64,000 bases of DNA from Paratinospora sagittata (taxonomy: Eukaryota; Streptophyta; Magnoliopsida; Ranunculales; Menispermaceae), in contig CM069598.1 of the NCBI GenBank assembly GCA_035771175.1, positions 18,514,438 through 18,578,437 of the forward strand. The letters are read 5' to 3'. The translations under genes and the position numbers were made by a program. Shown here one piece after another: positions 22,565 through 35,279 of this stretch. The first letter of the stretch is position 1. Every line of letters starts with the position of its first letter. Under the pieces are notes generated by a model. It made no database searches. It was not told where the DNA came from and worked only from the letters and a program-made list of their open reading frames with translations.

Positions 22565-24457
22565 CTAGCTGGTTATCCTCTCTCTAACAACAAGATATTT
22601 AATGTCAATATCCTTTGACCTTCCCGAACTCTTGTTGTTTTTAGACAACATAACTGTTGCAGAGTTGTCACAGAAAGTCACCAGTGATCGAGAAATAAAA
22701 TCAACCACTAGGAGGCCTGAGACAAAATTTCGTAACCAAAGATCTTGCGAAGTGGCCTTATAACAAGCAATGAACTCCGCTTCCATGGTGGATGAAGCTA
22801 TCAAGGTTTGTTTCATACTTTTCCATGACACCGCTCCTCCAACCATTAGAAAAATGAAACCTGAAGTGGATTTCTTACTATCTGGACAACCAACAAAATC
22901 AGAATTCGTGTAACCCATCACTTCAAATGTGTCGGTCTTCTTATATGTGAGCATATAGTTCTTAGTCTGGTGCAGATACCTTAAAACTTTCTTCGTCGCT
23001 GTCAAATGATCCAAACTTTTGCATGTTGAACCTCTTAAGAACTCTATCAATGTTGGTTTTTTGTGACAATCCAAGAAGTCCATGAGATCTATCTCGGTGA
23101 ATCTCTATGCCAAGGACAAAAGAAGCCTCACCAAAATCTCTCATCTCAAAACTTTGAGATAAAAACTGTTTAGTCTCATGTAACAGTCTTAGATCACTAT
23201 TAGCAAGTAGTATATCATCAACATACACTACTAAGAAAATGAATTTACTTCCACTGACTTTAAGATAAATGCACTCATCAATTTTATTTTCTTTAAAACC
23301 ATAAGATCTTATTACCCCATCAAACCTTAAGTACTATTGTCTCGAAGATTGTTTTAACCCATAAATGGACTTATTAAGTTTGCAAACTAAATGTTCCTTG
23401 CCTTTAGTCTGAAAACCTTCTGGTTAAACCATATAGACATCTTCAAACAGGGAACCATTTAGAAATGCAGTAGTAACATCCATTTGATGCAATTTTAGGT
23501 TAAAATGAGCTACTAATGTCATTATAATCCTCAAGGTGTCTTTCTTTGACACAGAAGAAAATGTTTCCTTATAGTCAATGCCCTTTTGTTGAGTAAAACC
23601 CTTTACAACTAATCTGGCTTTATAAATTTTGAACACATCCAGTGCCACTGCTTTTTCACCAATGAAATACACATACCCATAGCGAGAATAATCATCAAAA
23701 AATGTTATGAAGTACCTCTTACCACTGATTGTAGTAGTATGAAACGGGCCACAAATGTTAGTATGAATAAGAGCTAAAAGCTCATTACTCCTAATAGCAC
23801 CCTTATTACTAGACTTGGTCATTTTCTCTTTAACACAGTTAGTGCAAAAACCAAAGTTTGAAAATTTTAACGTGTTCAGAACTCCCTCTCTGACTAACCT
23901 TTCTAGCCTTGCTCTAGAAATATGGCCTAAACATTTATGCCACAACATTGGCGAATGAGTGTCAACAATATTACATTTGGTACTCACATTCAAGGATAAA
24001 AAAGATTGAGAAAACAATGGATCAAGGTTTAACATGTAAAGATCATCACTCAATGATCCAGAACCAATATATTTAGAATTATGAAACAAGGCAAGAGTAC
24101 CATTACAAAAACCAAATTCATAATTCAACTTGTCAAATCTTGATACAGAAATGAGATTTCTTGACATGAAAGGAACAAAGAGTACATCATTTAAAATAAG
24201 GGTAAAACCACACCAACAGCTCGAACATGAGCTTCAACCCCATTACCCATTGTGAGCATCCTTTGGTTGAGATTGAACTTTTGGTTCCTTATGAATGTTT
24301 GCATAGAATTGGAAATATGAATAGTGGCTCCTGAATCAACCCACTAGGTATTTGGTGGGGCAGTGGCTAAATTAGACTCTGAACACACTAGACAATGGGT
24401 GCTACTTTTCTTTGCTAACTAGTTCTTGTAACCATAGCAATCTTTCTTGACATGGCC
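22565..24457 (-). pseudogene. Ty1/copia pol with internal deletion and stops
   Basis: On the minus strand the order is protease (WVDSGATIHISNS, near 24340-24300), GAG-pre-integrase with the HKCLGHIS zinc motif (about 23940), the start of the integrase core (NICGPFHTTTISGKRYFITF), then RT and RNase H. At 23616-23624 the integrase segment DVFKIYKA joins directly to the RT segment RLVVKGFTQQKG, so the rest of integrase and the N-terminus of RT are missing without loss of frame. RT keeps MYVDDILLA near 23228, and RNase H ends near 22585 (STMEAEFIACYKA). Other breaks are a stop near 23424 and a frame change near 23000. It is not functional. Confidence 0.9.
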
Positions 24458-25191
24458 TCATTTCTTACAAAAGAAACACTGCACTCGCTTCTTCACGCTT
24501 GGCTTGTGTACTTGACTGGGTCCAGATTCAATGTTGGTCTTTGTGCCATACCTAGATTTCTTAAATTTCTTATTCTTATTCTTGTTTGTGATTGATTTCT
24601 GACCCACATAATGTGTTTCTTCAAGCTTACTCGACAGTTGCTCTTCCTTTTGAGCACACATGCTAATTAATTATGTTAGCTTCCACTTCTCTTTCTGCGC
24701 ATTATAAGTAGTTTTGAAAACATCAAATTGCGGAGGAAGAGAGTTCATGATGAAATGAATCAGAAATGAGTCATTAACTTCCATATCCAGATTCTTTAAT
24801 TGACTTGCAATGTCAGTAATTTTCATGATATGCTCTCTAACCCCACTATGTCCATCATAGGTTATGGTCCCTAATTGTGTCATGCGAGTGCTAGCCAGTG
24901 ATTTGGTGAAAACAGTAACGTGTTCCTCTATGGCCTTAAGGTAGTCCTTAGACAACGGTGCACAGGAATGTCTACTCTAATGTAGTTGGGAATATTGTTC
25001 TTTATGTACATTAGGCTTAAACGGTTGGATCTCTCCCACCGTTCCCATTCTCTTTTCACCTCTGGACCATTAGTGACAGTAGGTTGAGACGGCTCATTCA
25101 TCCTAAAGGCTAAGTCCAAGTCTCTTGGCCCTAGGTTAAACAACACTTCATCTTTCCAGTCCGAGAAATTAGATCCCGTCAAGGCCTTCAT
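24458..25191 (-). pseudogene. Ty1/copia gag, frameshifted
   Basis: The frame starts at ATG on the minus strand (MKALTGSNFSDWKDEVLFNL, 25191), a typical copia Gag beginning. It shifts near 24950 (YLKAIEEHVTVFTKSLASTR continues it) and again near 24665 before the zinc-knuckle region (CFFCKK, then the H and C of the knuckle at about 24450). It is the N-terminal part of what was one Gag-Pol frame with the adjacent pol pseudogene. Confidence 0.85.
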
Positions 25192-26730
25192 ACATGGTAA
25201 TGAACCAACTGTATAAATAACATGTAATAAGCATCACATAAAATGAATAATAAGGCCATTAAACAAACAATTTAATTGATGGAGAAGTCAATTAAATTTT
25301 TCAGAATTAATCAATATGCCTCAAAACAATTAATTCTAGATGGGATCAACATCACATACAATACATAATTTGTCCTTTAGGCTAAAACTATAGATATGCT
25401 AGTCTCCCCCTAGTGAAAGCATTATTCACCAATTGGGGCTAATTAAGCATAAAAGACATAATTAAGCTTTACTCCTTTGGGAGAAAAAATAATAATTATA
25501 GCAAATACATTAATTATCCCAATTTCTCTAGTTGGACAAACTCAATGATCCACCTTTGGGCTTGACCATTATTTGTCTCTCTAAACACCACATAATCCCT
25601 TCTTTTTTTTTGATCTTTTGCAACTCAATTATTATGAAAACTTTATCGACTAAGTCACTTTGGTGAACATTAATCAATACAAGTTTAATAATATTGGTGC
25701 CTTGAATTATGATGATTCAATTTCCCCACATGAATCATACATGAACATACATATATCATGCATTAATAAACATCACCAACATTATATTACTTGAGACACA
25801 AGCATGAATATTGTAATCATAAATCAAATAGGCAGGAACACATGATATAATTGGAATCTCATGTAAAAACAGTGAAACAATGCCCATAATGCTTACTGTG
25901 CTGCCAAAAATGTATCTATTAATGTGGCGACATGTAAAGATAAACCAAAACTTGTATATGATCAATGTAATTCAACAGTCATTTGCATTAATGTCATAGA
26001 GCAGTTGACCACGACTACACTAAACATGTAGCATCAATTTGCAGCAACGATATGTAGGATTTGATATTAATATTATATATATACAAATCTATATAAAGGT
26101 ACCACAAAAGCATAAATTTGATTGATAAAAAAATGAATTGTTTTATATGTATTAGCTTGCAAGATGAAGACATTCAAGTTTTACAATTATTGAGTGGTTC
26201 CCACAACAACACTACCATTAAATAAAATAAAATAAAAACTCATCTTAATCAATTCCTTTCAATTAAGAAAAAGTTAAGGCTGAAACAATATACCCTTTTA
26301 AGTGATAGGATTTTATGCATTTCAAAACTGAAATTTGAAGTAAATCCATATGTCACACAGTCTGCATGGGTATATGGTTGCTGTGAAGAACACGTTTCTG
26401 TTATTATTATGAATTGTAATACTATATATGAAAATCAAATACATGAAAGAACAAAATCATTTGAGTTTGTAAAAACTCTTTCATGATGGGTGTATAGTAT
26501 CAACCTCCTGTCTCCAAATGGAAACACTGAATGTTTTTGAAGAAATGGTATGTTCAGAAGTGTAGGTGTTGTGTATAACATGGAATCAAATAAATTAACA
26601 TATTGGCACCCACAAAATTTAATCTCATGCAGCTATTTTAGTCGGAAGAACAAATTTTAGAAAACAACAATGTTCTTTGCAATAAAGAAACTTGCAACAT
26701 TCACAAATTCAAATTTAAGAAATGATTCAT
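25192..26730 (-). other. Copia leader, AT-rich, no gene
   Basis: This is the stretch between copia gag and the solo LTR inserted beside its primer site. It is AT-rich with no recognisable coding capacity. By position it belongs to the copia 5' untranslated leader, which would be about 1.5 kb and may hold older undetected insertions. Confidence 0.5.
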
Positions 26731-26735
26731 GGTTG

Positions 26736-29395
26736 TATAACGCTTGTACCTTAGGATGACGTCATTTTGACCCGTAGTGTACCCGTATACTTATTTGATG
26801 CTCAGCGCCCGTAGGTTCGAGTGTCTTTGCATGTTTTTATGTCCTTTAGAGTGCACATGAAGTTTCGAAATGATCGAAGACCCATTCAACGTTGAAACAT
26901 GTCGAGAACGGTGTTTTGGATCAGTGGAGCTCCATGAAGGAAGAAATTTATGTCACCGATTACATCACTGGCTTGATCTCCTAGATCTGTGGTCCAATTG
27001 AGCTAAAATTTTGTCAGCTTATTCTTCTCGAATAAATCTTCCTTATAACGGTGAAGACCTTGATCGGAGTTTTCTACTATGAGATATAAGACTCCAAACA
27101 TTATTTCTCAGATTTATGGATTTTCTTGCGCAGTTTTGATCAAACGATTGGATCTCGCAATCCCACAATTAGATTGAACTGAAACTTTACCAGAAGGTTT
27201 GTAACTGACTCATAAAAATTTTAAACGGTTAAGATGTTAAGTTGGTGATTCGTTTGTAAGAAATTGATTATCTAAGTGCAAGTACTTGCATGAGGAAAAT
27301 CTATTTTTTGGCAGTTTCTCATGTGGGCCCAAGCTTGCCCAAGCTTGTCTATTTAAGCAACTAGCACATAATTTTTGGCTCACTTGCTCATTTTTCACTT
27401 AGAAAAGAGGGAAAGGAGCTTAGAGAAGAGGAAAAGAAGGGGAGAGGAGAAAATGGAGGAAAATGCTAGGGTTTTGCTGATTCTTACCCAAATTCCCTCT
27501 AAGGTATATCATTCTTCCTCATTTTCTTCCTTCTATCTCTTTAGCATGTGTATGCAAGTTTTATTTTGACCTAGGATTTGCTATGAATGCTAGATTTGGT
27601 GGGTTCTTGACCTAGGGTTTGTATGTTTAGGCTATTTTAGGCTTGTTTATGATGTTAATGGCCTTCCTTATTCTAGAACAACACCTAATGATGTGTTTCC
27701 ACACATGAATCCCAAAATTTAAGGAGGGTGGTGGAAGAACACATTTAGGAGTTAGGCTTTGCATGCCATATATGTATGATTAGAGGCCATTGGGAACCTA
27801 TTGATGGTAAAACCCCCAATTTCTAGCAAGAAATTGGTAAGGTTATGTGTATTGACCTAAACCTAGGATTTTGGACTTAGGGTTTGCCATTGGACTTGCA
27901 CGTGATGTATGTTGAATAGATGGGTAAATGTGGATGTGTGGTGGTCCAATTTACTGATCTTGATGGCTGGAAACCCTAGGTGTAGTGCAATTTTGGCCTA
28001 AGCCATGAATTTGGGGATTTGCCCAAATTTGGGGATTGTGACCTAGTTGATGTCAATTGATCAAATTGACATGAAATTAGTCTAATTAACCCTATTTATG
28101 ATTGAATGCCTTGTATTATAGTGGTTGGAGCAACCTAGTACATTCAATTGGGTTAAATGTGGGTTAATTTGGTATTAAATAGTTGAATTGAGCAATATAG
28201 GATTGGCTCATGTGTATGACCATTTTAGAAACTTAATTGGCTATGTAGTTTGGTTTAAACATGGTTGTTTGGCACACTTTGGACTGATTTTCAATATTGT
28301 GTAAACCATATCGTTTGCAGGGATTTGTGAATGATCTAAGTAACCCAAATAGGCCAATTGGGGATTGAGGTGCATTGGGGTGATTGTGGCATTCTAGTGC
28401 TTTCTTGTGGTTGAAATTGGATTGGCTAAGTGTAGCCAATCAAGTTGTGAGTGTTTCTTTACTTGTGATTTTATATGTGGCATTGTAGTATAAATGAGAT
28501 TTTAAATGCTTATCTAATGTAGTATGCATGATTTAATAGTTCATGAAATATATTTGAGCATAGTCAATTGGGAAAGCAATGTGGGTTGGATCTCCTAGCA
28601 TGGGATTCTCTTTTAGGGAATTCCATTGAGGCCGGATGGTGATCCCCAATTGTGGACCTTGCAGAGGGTTTTATGGCTTGTGTAGATAAGATCGCCTAGA
28701 CATAGTATATGTCTCAGTGGGGTGATCTTATTAACTACACGACCCCAAAAATCCTATTAGATTACGGGTAAGAGGTCAATAGGGGAAGGGGTGTTGCGTA
28801 CTCCGACCTTTGGATTGACGCTTACTCAAGAGGTGTTTAGGATTGCATGTGCATGTTTATTAAATGATATGCATTGTCTTGGTTATGACATGATGCATTA
28901 TATTTGGCATGTATGTAGCCTTGTGTATCAGCATGCTATTTAAAATGTTTTATGAAATGCATATGTATGTTGCCACTTATTATAGCTCACCCCTCATCCA
29001 TATCTTTTCAGGATCTGATAAAAAGAGGAAATGGAAAGCTTAGCTGCGGAGCGTTTAACTATATTTTGTGACATAGGTGTTTATATTTTTTTCGCATTTA
29101 TTTTGATAAATTGTACTATGTAACACCTAATGCTTATACTTAACATTTAGATGGGTTTGTACTTATGGTTAAGTATAATTTTGTATTTTTGAACATTATG
29201 GACTTTGAGGAATTTTCCAGTTGTTATTTTCGGTATGTTTTTATATTGATGATCTTATTTATGTCCATGTGTTTGATGTTGTTTATTGGGATAATGGTGT
29301 GTGTTAGAAGGCTTATCGGGACGCCGTGTACATCGAGAGAGGATATACCTGGGGTCCCATGCCGGTCATGACGTCACAGATCGTGGGTCGTGACA
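26736..29395 (+). mobile_element. Solo LTR (2.66 kb) with GGTTG target duplication
   Basis: Identical 5-bp sequences GGTTG flank it (26731-26735 and 29396-29400). It starts TATAACGC, probably a decayed TGT-ACGC end, and ends GGGTCGTGACA. Both ends contain TGACGTCA within about 40 bp. A TATA-like TATTTAAG (27350-27357) precedes a purine-rich leader, and near the 3' end AGCTCACCCCTC...TTTTCAGG resembles the same zone of other gypsy LTRs here. No internal region is present, so it is the product of LTR-LTR recombination. It is a diverged relative of the LTRs at 20969 and 42752. Confidence 0.88.
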
Positions 29396-29400
29396 GGTTG

Positions 29401-29412
29401 TCTCTGATACCA
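29401..29412 (-). promoter_or_regulatory. Copia primer-binding site
   Basis: The minus strand reads TGGTATCAGAGA, two bases after the LTR end (TGACGG on the plus strand at 29415). The adjoining GGTTG was duplicated by the solo LTR insertion, so the leader was opened right at the end of the primer site. Confidence 0.75.
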
Positions 29413-29414
29413 AA

Positions 29415-29648
29415 TGACGGAAATTCATAAACCCAAGATCACCATGAATCATAACGTATAAATGGAAATTAAAACATACCTGTCATCCTTTGAATGATAC
29501 GAAGAAATTTTTTTTGTCTTCCAAGCCATGGCCCTTTAGCAATCTCGATGGAGAAGATACATAGGCATACAACAAAGGTTGCCTTACTGAATACTTAATG
29601 TTGGATACTTAAATTTTTGTTACAGGGCAAGCTCGGGGACTCTAGAAT
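29415..29648 (-). repeat. 5' LTR of the copia element, part (R/U5 end)
   Basis: On the minus strand this LTR ends ...CCGTCA immediately before the primer site. It is interrupted at 29648 by the 11.3-kb gypsy insertion and should continue from 40937. I could not find the U3 start that matches 22055-22241, so its far boundary is uncertain. Confidence 0.65.
29644..29648. repeat. Target duplication AGAAT, left copy
   Basis: AGAAT at 29644-29648 and again at 40932-40936 exactly bound the minus-strand gypsy element. Confidence 0.93.
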
Positions 29649-31132
29649 TGTCATAGCCCGCCCAGACGCGCCTAAATCGGCGGTACACTCGTGGACGGGG
29701 CGCGATTTGGAACAATAACAATGGTAACAACAGAGTGCGCAGCGGAAATATATGTCACATAGTACAAATCTGATTTCATTTAATTCAGAATATTTTTGTA
29801 CATAAAATGGTCAAGGGAACATACTCCCAAAAATCCCCAATGAATAACACAAAGGGTACAAAATGTGGGCCCAATAACCTGCACCCAGTCCACCCTAATT
29901 TCCTGTGAAAGATTGGATAATAATGGAGTGAGCTTAACGCGCTCAGTGGGTAAATAGTTCATGAGTATAACAATTAATAAAGCATACTTCAATATCAAAT
30001 ATCTTAAATACACATGTGAGCATCATAATCAATTAATATGTATGTATGCATGACACCGTCTCGTAATGGTTTGATGAACGTACATCACCTGAGTTCACGT
30101 ACTGGTGTCCTTCCCCGGGCGTAGCCAGGTTCTCATTGTACGTCCCTCCTCAGGAACGATGCTTTGGATTCATGTACTGATATCCCTCCCCGGGTGTAGT
30201 CGGGTTCTCATGTACGTCCCTATCCAAAGAATTAATATGAATAGCGAGCAATGCTCCTAACTATTCTATGAGTCATAAACCATATACGTCCCTAGGTGGT
30301 GATATGTATGATGTCAATGCATGAACTAGTCTAATCTACTGGTCTGGTCTTTTCTTGACATTTAGACTGATTTTGGCAACGCCTAGTGATCCTTATCAGG
30401 GTCGGTATCATGACGTGCAAGGTTAGGACATTCAGTATTACATGTATAAACTGATAGCTTTCAATAAGACCAACTAGATCAGTCCCCAGTTGAGAGGTGA
30501 GACACATGGTCTGCTTAAATAACCAATCGCCTAGAGCAGCCCGCCGCCTCCCGTTCACTATTTAAAGTTACTGAGGACAAGACCGAGTCTAGTTGAGTCA
30601 GATTGACCACAAATTCGGCATTATAACAGTATAATACGTGAATTCCAAGTGTACAGGCATAAGTGCGGCAGTATAACCATTATATGACATAATGCAGTGT
30701 AAATTAACAGTTGACATACTAATAATTGAATGTAAACTTTAATAAAAGTTATAAAACACGCAAACCTATGTTTCATTCCCCACCTTCAGATAAGAACTTC
30801 TTCTTTTTCAGATCTGGTGCTTTCTTCCAGACAGAACTTCGTCGTGCTGCACTGAGAGTCTCGGATAGAGAGTCTCAAAAGACTAAAAACTCAAAATGAG
30901 TGAAAAAATGAGGAAAAATCACAATTTGGAGTGAATTTGGTGTGAAAAATGAAGAGGGAAGGGTTGGTTTATATTGAGTTTTTTGCGCCTGGACTTCCGT
31001 GCATGTGCCTGGACTTCCAGGCATGTGCCATGTGCCATGTGCCTGGACTTCCAAGCATGTGCTTTATCCTAAAAAAGCTATTATTATTATTTTTTATATT
31101 TTTATTTTTTTTGTGAAATACAAGGTATTACA
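29649..31132 (-). repeat. 3' LTR of the minus-strand gypsy element (1484 bp)
   Basis: Its plus-strand ends are TGTCATAGCCCGCCC and GGTATTACA. It keeps a 40-bp stretch near 30470 (TTTCAATAAGACCAACTAG) missing from the 5' LTR. Repeats of GCCTGGACTTCCAGGCATG, themselves near-palindromes, lie at about 30985-31060. The polypurine tract (minus strand AAGGGGGGTAGAG) adjoins at 31133-31145. Confidence 0.93.
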
Positions 31133-31171
31133 CTCTACCCCCCTTAAAGGGATTTTGCCCTCGAAATCAAT

Positions 31172-31660
31172 TCAAGTAGTTATGATGGTTATCTGCTTGA
31201 GATCCACTGTCGGCGTCATCTCTTGCGAGTTCAGGATAGTGCTAGTATGGTCCCAGAATTGCACTGTGGCCGGTGGAATCCTCATCATCCTAAAACTATG
31301 GAGAGCAAATGGAATCAGACTCATCCTCTGAAGATTCCTACATTTGCATAACAGATGGTGGAGGAGGGCGATGGTTACATCGTTTGAGGGGAGGTAGGTT
31401 GAGCGGTGGAATAGGTTTTCATGTTGTTGCTTGAATTCGACCTCTTGGCAATTGTGGTAAAAGGTCCTGCCAAGATGAGGGCACGGGATTGTTGCGAAAA
31501 ATTCATGCACGTTCTGGCGATAATGATCGCTGTGCGGTGATGGAGTTGGTGATGTAAAGTAGTAGTGACTTGACTCTGCTTCTTGAGAAGTAGTTACAAG
31601 TTGCCAAGGAGGCCACTGCGTGCGTGCATCACGATATCCATGGATGTTAGTTTCAGACAT
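31172..31660 (-). CDS. 162-codon ORF between pol and 3' LTR
   Basis: The minus-strand ATG at 31660 opens MSETNIHGYRDARTQWPPWQ and runs 162 codons without a stop, in sense with gag and pol, about 100 bases after the pol stop. I recognise no domain. It is rich in His, Ser, Thr and Pro, with a CPHLGRTFYHNC stretch that might bind metal, but that is only a guess. In a region this size an open frame can arise by chance; its interest is that the element's main genes carry many stops and this frame carries none. Position matches that of the downstream extra ORFs reported for some plant gypsy lineages. Confidence 0.4.
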   Translation of the reverse strand: MSETNIHGYRDARTQWPPWQLVTTSQEAESSHYYFTSPTPSPHSDHYRQNVHEFFATIPCPHLGRTFYHNCQEVEFKQQHENLFHRSTYLPSNDVTIALLHHLLCKCRNLQRMSLIPFALHSFRMMRIPPATVQFWDHTSTILNSQEMTPTVDLKQITIITT

Positions 31661-31756
31661 CGGTGTAGTTATTCAAGTGAAACAATGTATTAAGATAAGT
31701 GTAACAATGTTTCATCATTTTATTGATAAGTGAAAACAGGACAATGTATCGCATCA

Positions 31757-34700
31757 TCAGTTGGTACTAGAAAGCAATTCAGGATATTTTTGTTTAATAG
31801 TTGCTTTTAGTTCCCATGTTGCTTCCTCTACGCCGTCGTGATCCCAGAACACTTTCACAAGTGGTATGCTACGTCGCCGTAGTTCTTGAGTTTTTCTATC
31901 TAAAATTTGTATCGCTTTCTCCTGATACGTATTTCCTTCCTCAACCAGAACCTCGACTAAAGGGATGATATGCGAAGGATCAGGACGATACTTGCGAAGC
32001 ATAGATACGTGAAAAACGTCATGAACCTTAGGCATGGACGATGGAAGGGACAGACGATAAGCAAGTTTGCCAATACGTTCAATGATCTGAAATGGACCGA
32101 TATACCGTGAGGAGAGCTTGCCTTTGATCCCAAAGCATTTGACACCTCTTGTGGGCTGGACTTTCAGAAAAACAAAGTCCCCCTTATCAAATTTTAGAGG
32201 TTGCCTATGCTTGTCAGCATAGCTCTTCTGTCAACTTTGTGCAACACAAAGTTGTTCCTTTACTAGTGTGATATTCTTAGAAGTCTCTTGAACTAGTTCA
32301 GGGCCTAACTGCGATCGATCTACCATATTTAACCAGCATACCAGAGATCTGCAAAGCCGACCATAGAGAGCCTCGTATGGTGCCATGCCGGTACTAGTTT
32401 GGTAGCTGTTGTTGTATGCAGACTCAGCTAGATGCAAATCCTTTGTCCATCCGTCATTAAAGTCCAAAATGCAGCATCGTAACATGTCTTCTAAGATTTG
32501 GATAAGCCGCTCTGACTGCCCATCAGTCTGAGGATGGAAGGCTGTGCTCATAGTGATCTTAGAACCCATTCTATTCTGGAAGCTTTTCCAAAAGTTTGAT
32601 GTGAATCGAGGGTCTCGATCAGAGACGATCGTGAGTGGTATGCCATGAAGGCGTACGATCTCTCTTTCATATAGTTCTGCAAGTTTGGCGGGATTATCCG
32701 TGAACTTTATTGGCAAGAAGTGTACAGACTTTGTAAGTCTGTCAATGATAACCCAGATAACATCTTGCCCTTTATTATTTCGAGGAAAGGCCTTAACAAA
32801 ATCCATTGCGATGTTCTCCCACTTCCATTCTCCAATAGGTAACGGCTGGAGAAGTCCTGAGAGAAGTCTTCGTTCTGCCTTAACTTTCTGGCAAACAAGA
32901 CATCGAGCAACGAAGTCTGCAATTGCCGTTTTCATTCCAGAAAACCAGAATTGTCGCTTGACATCCTTGTACATCTTGTCACCCCCAAGATGCATAGCGT
33001 ACCTCGAACAGTGCATCTCAGTAAGCAAGTCTTTCCGAACCTCAGGATCGTTCGGTAGACAGAGACGTTTTTAATAGAAAACGGCTCCGTCTTTAGAGAC
33101 TGACCAATGAGAAAGATCTTGTCCACTGAGTAGAAGTTCTCGTTTCTCCATTAACATAGGGTCATTAGCTTGAGTAGCTGAAATCTTTTGAACGATCTCA
33201 GAGGTGGCTGATGATTGAGAGAGTCGTGGTCGTGGTCCCTCTACGTTCAACTGTAGGTTAAAGTTATCCATATCTGTAGCCAACTTCCCCATTTCATAGT
33301 TAAGAGTGCAAGCAACATAAGATTTTCTACTCAGGGCATCGGCCACAACATTGGCCTTTCCGGGATGGTACTGGAGTTGAAAGTCATAATCTTTCAAGAA
33401 TTCCAACCATCGTCTCTGGAGGAGGTTTAGGTCTCTCTAAGTGTATATGTACTTAAGACTTTTGTGATCCGAGAATACCTCAAACCGTTCACCGTATAGG
33501 TAATGACGTCATAGCTTTAGTGCAAACACAACAGTTGCAAGTTCCAAGTCATGTGTTGGGTAATTACCCTTCATGAATCTTTAGTTGCCTCGAGGCATAC
33601 GCAACAACTTGGCCTTCTTGCATTAGTACGACACCTAAGCCTTGGAGAGAGGCGTCGGTGTATAATGAAAATCCAATTGCATTTCTTGGAGTGATAAGTA
33701 CAGGTGTCGCCGTGAGGCGTTTCTTCAATTCCTGAAATGATGCTTCACAGGCGGGATTCCAGATGAATCGCACGTCTTTCCGAGTGAGCTTGGTCATAGG
33801 TTCAGCAATCTTTGAGAAGTCCTTGATGAAGCGTCTGTAATAGCCAGCCAACCCAAGAAAACTCCTAATCTGAGTAACAGTGGTAGGCTACTTCCAGTTT
33901 AAAACGGCTTCAACCTTAGAAGGATCTACCTCAATGCCATTGCCTGAAACCACATGGCCTAGGAATTGAACTCTCTTCGCCCAAAATTTTCACTTACTCA
34001 ACTTTGCATATAGTTAGTGGCTTCTCAAGGTCTGGAAGACTATTTTCAAATGTATTTTATGGTCTTCCTCGGTTGAGGAATATATCAAGATGTCGTCCAT
34101 AAAAAGCACCACAAATCGGTCTAAGTATAACCTGAATATGCGATTCATCAAATCCATGAATGCAGCAGGTGCATTTGTTAGACCGAACGGCATAACTAAG
34201 AACTCGTAATGACCGTACCGAGTTCTGAACGCCGTCTTGGTGATGTCCGACTCTCATATCCGGAGTTGGTGATAACCGGACCGTAAATCAATCTTAGAGA
34301 AGTATTTGGCTTCTCTAAGTTGGTCGAACAAGTCATCGATCCTGGGCAATGGATATTTGTTCTTGATGGTGACGTTATTCAACTTGCGATAATCGATGCA
34401 AAGTCGTAACGAACCATCCTTTTTGCTAACAAACAGAACTTGAGCGCCCTAGGGTGATGAACTCTTTCGGATGAAGCCATTACTCTCTAATTCCTTTAGT
34501 TGTTTGTCTAATTCGACTAGCTCGACATTAGACATTTTGTATGGTGGAATTGAGATAGGCCATGTCCCAGGTATGAGGTTGATCTCAAAATTGAATTCCC
34601 TAACTGGAGGTAGACCAGGAAGGTCATTTAGAAAAACTATTGGGAATTCAGATATGACTGAAACATCGTGTACTTCGAGAGGGTATAGTGCTGGTGACTC

Positions 34701-35150
34701 ATTTTCGTCACCAAGGGATAACGCTCGAAGTTGAGATTTGAGAAGTGCAACTGTTGATTTGTGTATCCATTTCCTTGTTCCGTGAATCTTGACAAACTCT
34801 CCTGTAAGCAAGGTTAACTGAACTTGCTTCTTTAGACAGTCGATCTTTGCATTCAGTGGTGCGAGCCAGTCCATGCCAAGGATGATGTCGAAGTTTTCAA
34901 TATCCATCACAAAAAGATCTACATATATTATCTGTTCTGACATTCGAAGTTCACATCGAGAACACTGCAAATTCACGTCAGTACCAGATCCAAACGGTGA
35001 TGTGACATGGAGTGTGATGTTTATGGGTTCAGGACGCAGGCCTAAATGTCTTACCAATGCTTATGATATAAAAGAATGCGTAGCACCTGAATCAAACAAA
35101 ACATGCACCATTGTATTGAACAAAGGAAAGGTACCTTCGACTACATTGTT
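31757..35150 (-). pseudogene. Pol of the minus-strand gypsy element (protease to chromodomain-like tail)
   Basis: On the minus strand: protease with LFDSGATHSFIS near 35100 followed by an in-frame TAA, then ILGMDWL, RT with the MDD box (near 34100, FMDDILIYS), RNase H, integrase zinc finger (C-X2-C, RCLVCQKVKAE), core Asp-Asp-Glu motifs ([19 protein letters not shown]), GPFQII, HDVFHVSML and a chromodomain-like tail (IPLVKVFWDHDGVEEATWE). Stops are at about 34448 (in PWGAP), 34254, 34016, 33993, 33893, 33440 and 32230; most look like C-to-T changes. It is Tekay-type by its tail and motif order. The protein, if intact, would reverse transcribe and integrate the element. Confidence 0.92.
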
Positions 35151-35279
35151 GTCTGGGAGGGGTTGTTGAGCGATAGCATATGCTCTGCCCTGATTCTGTT
35201 GACCCTGGTTCTGCTGGTTCAGCCTGGGTTGGGCATTAGCAGCAGGTGGTGCTTGTTGGACCAGAATAGCAAGAACAGG

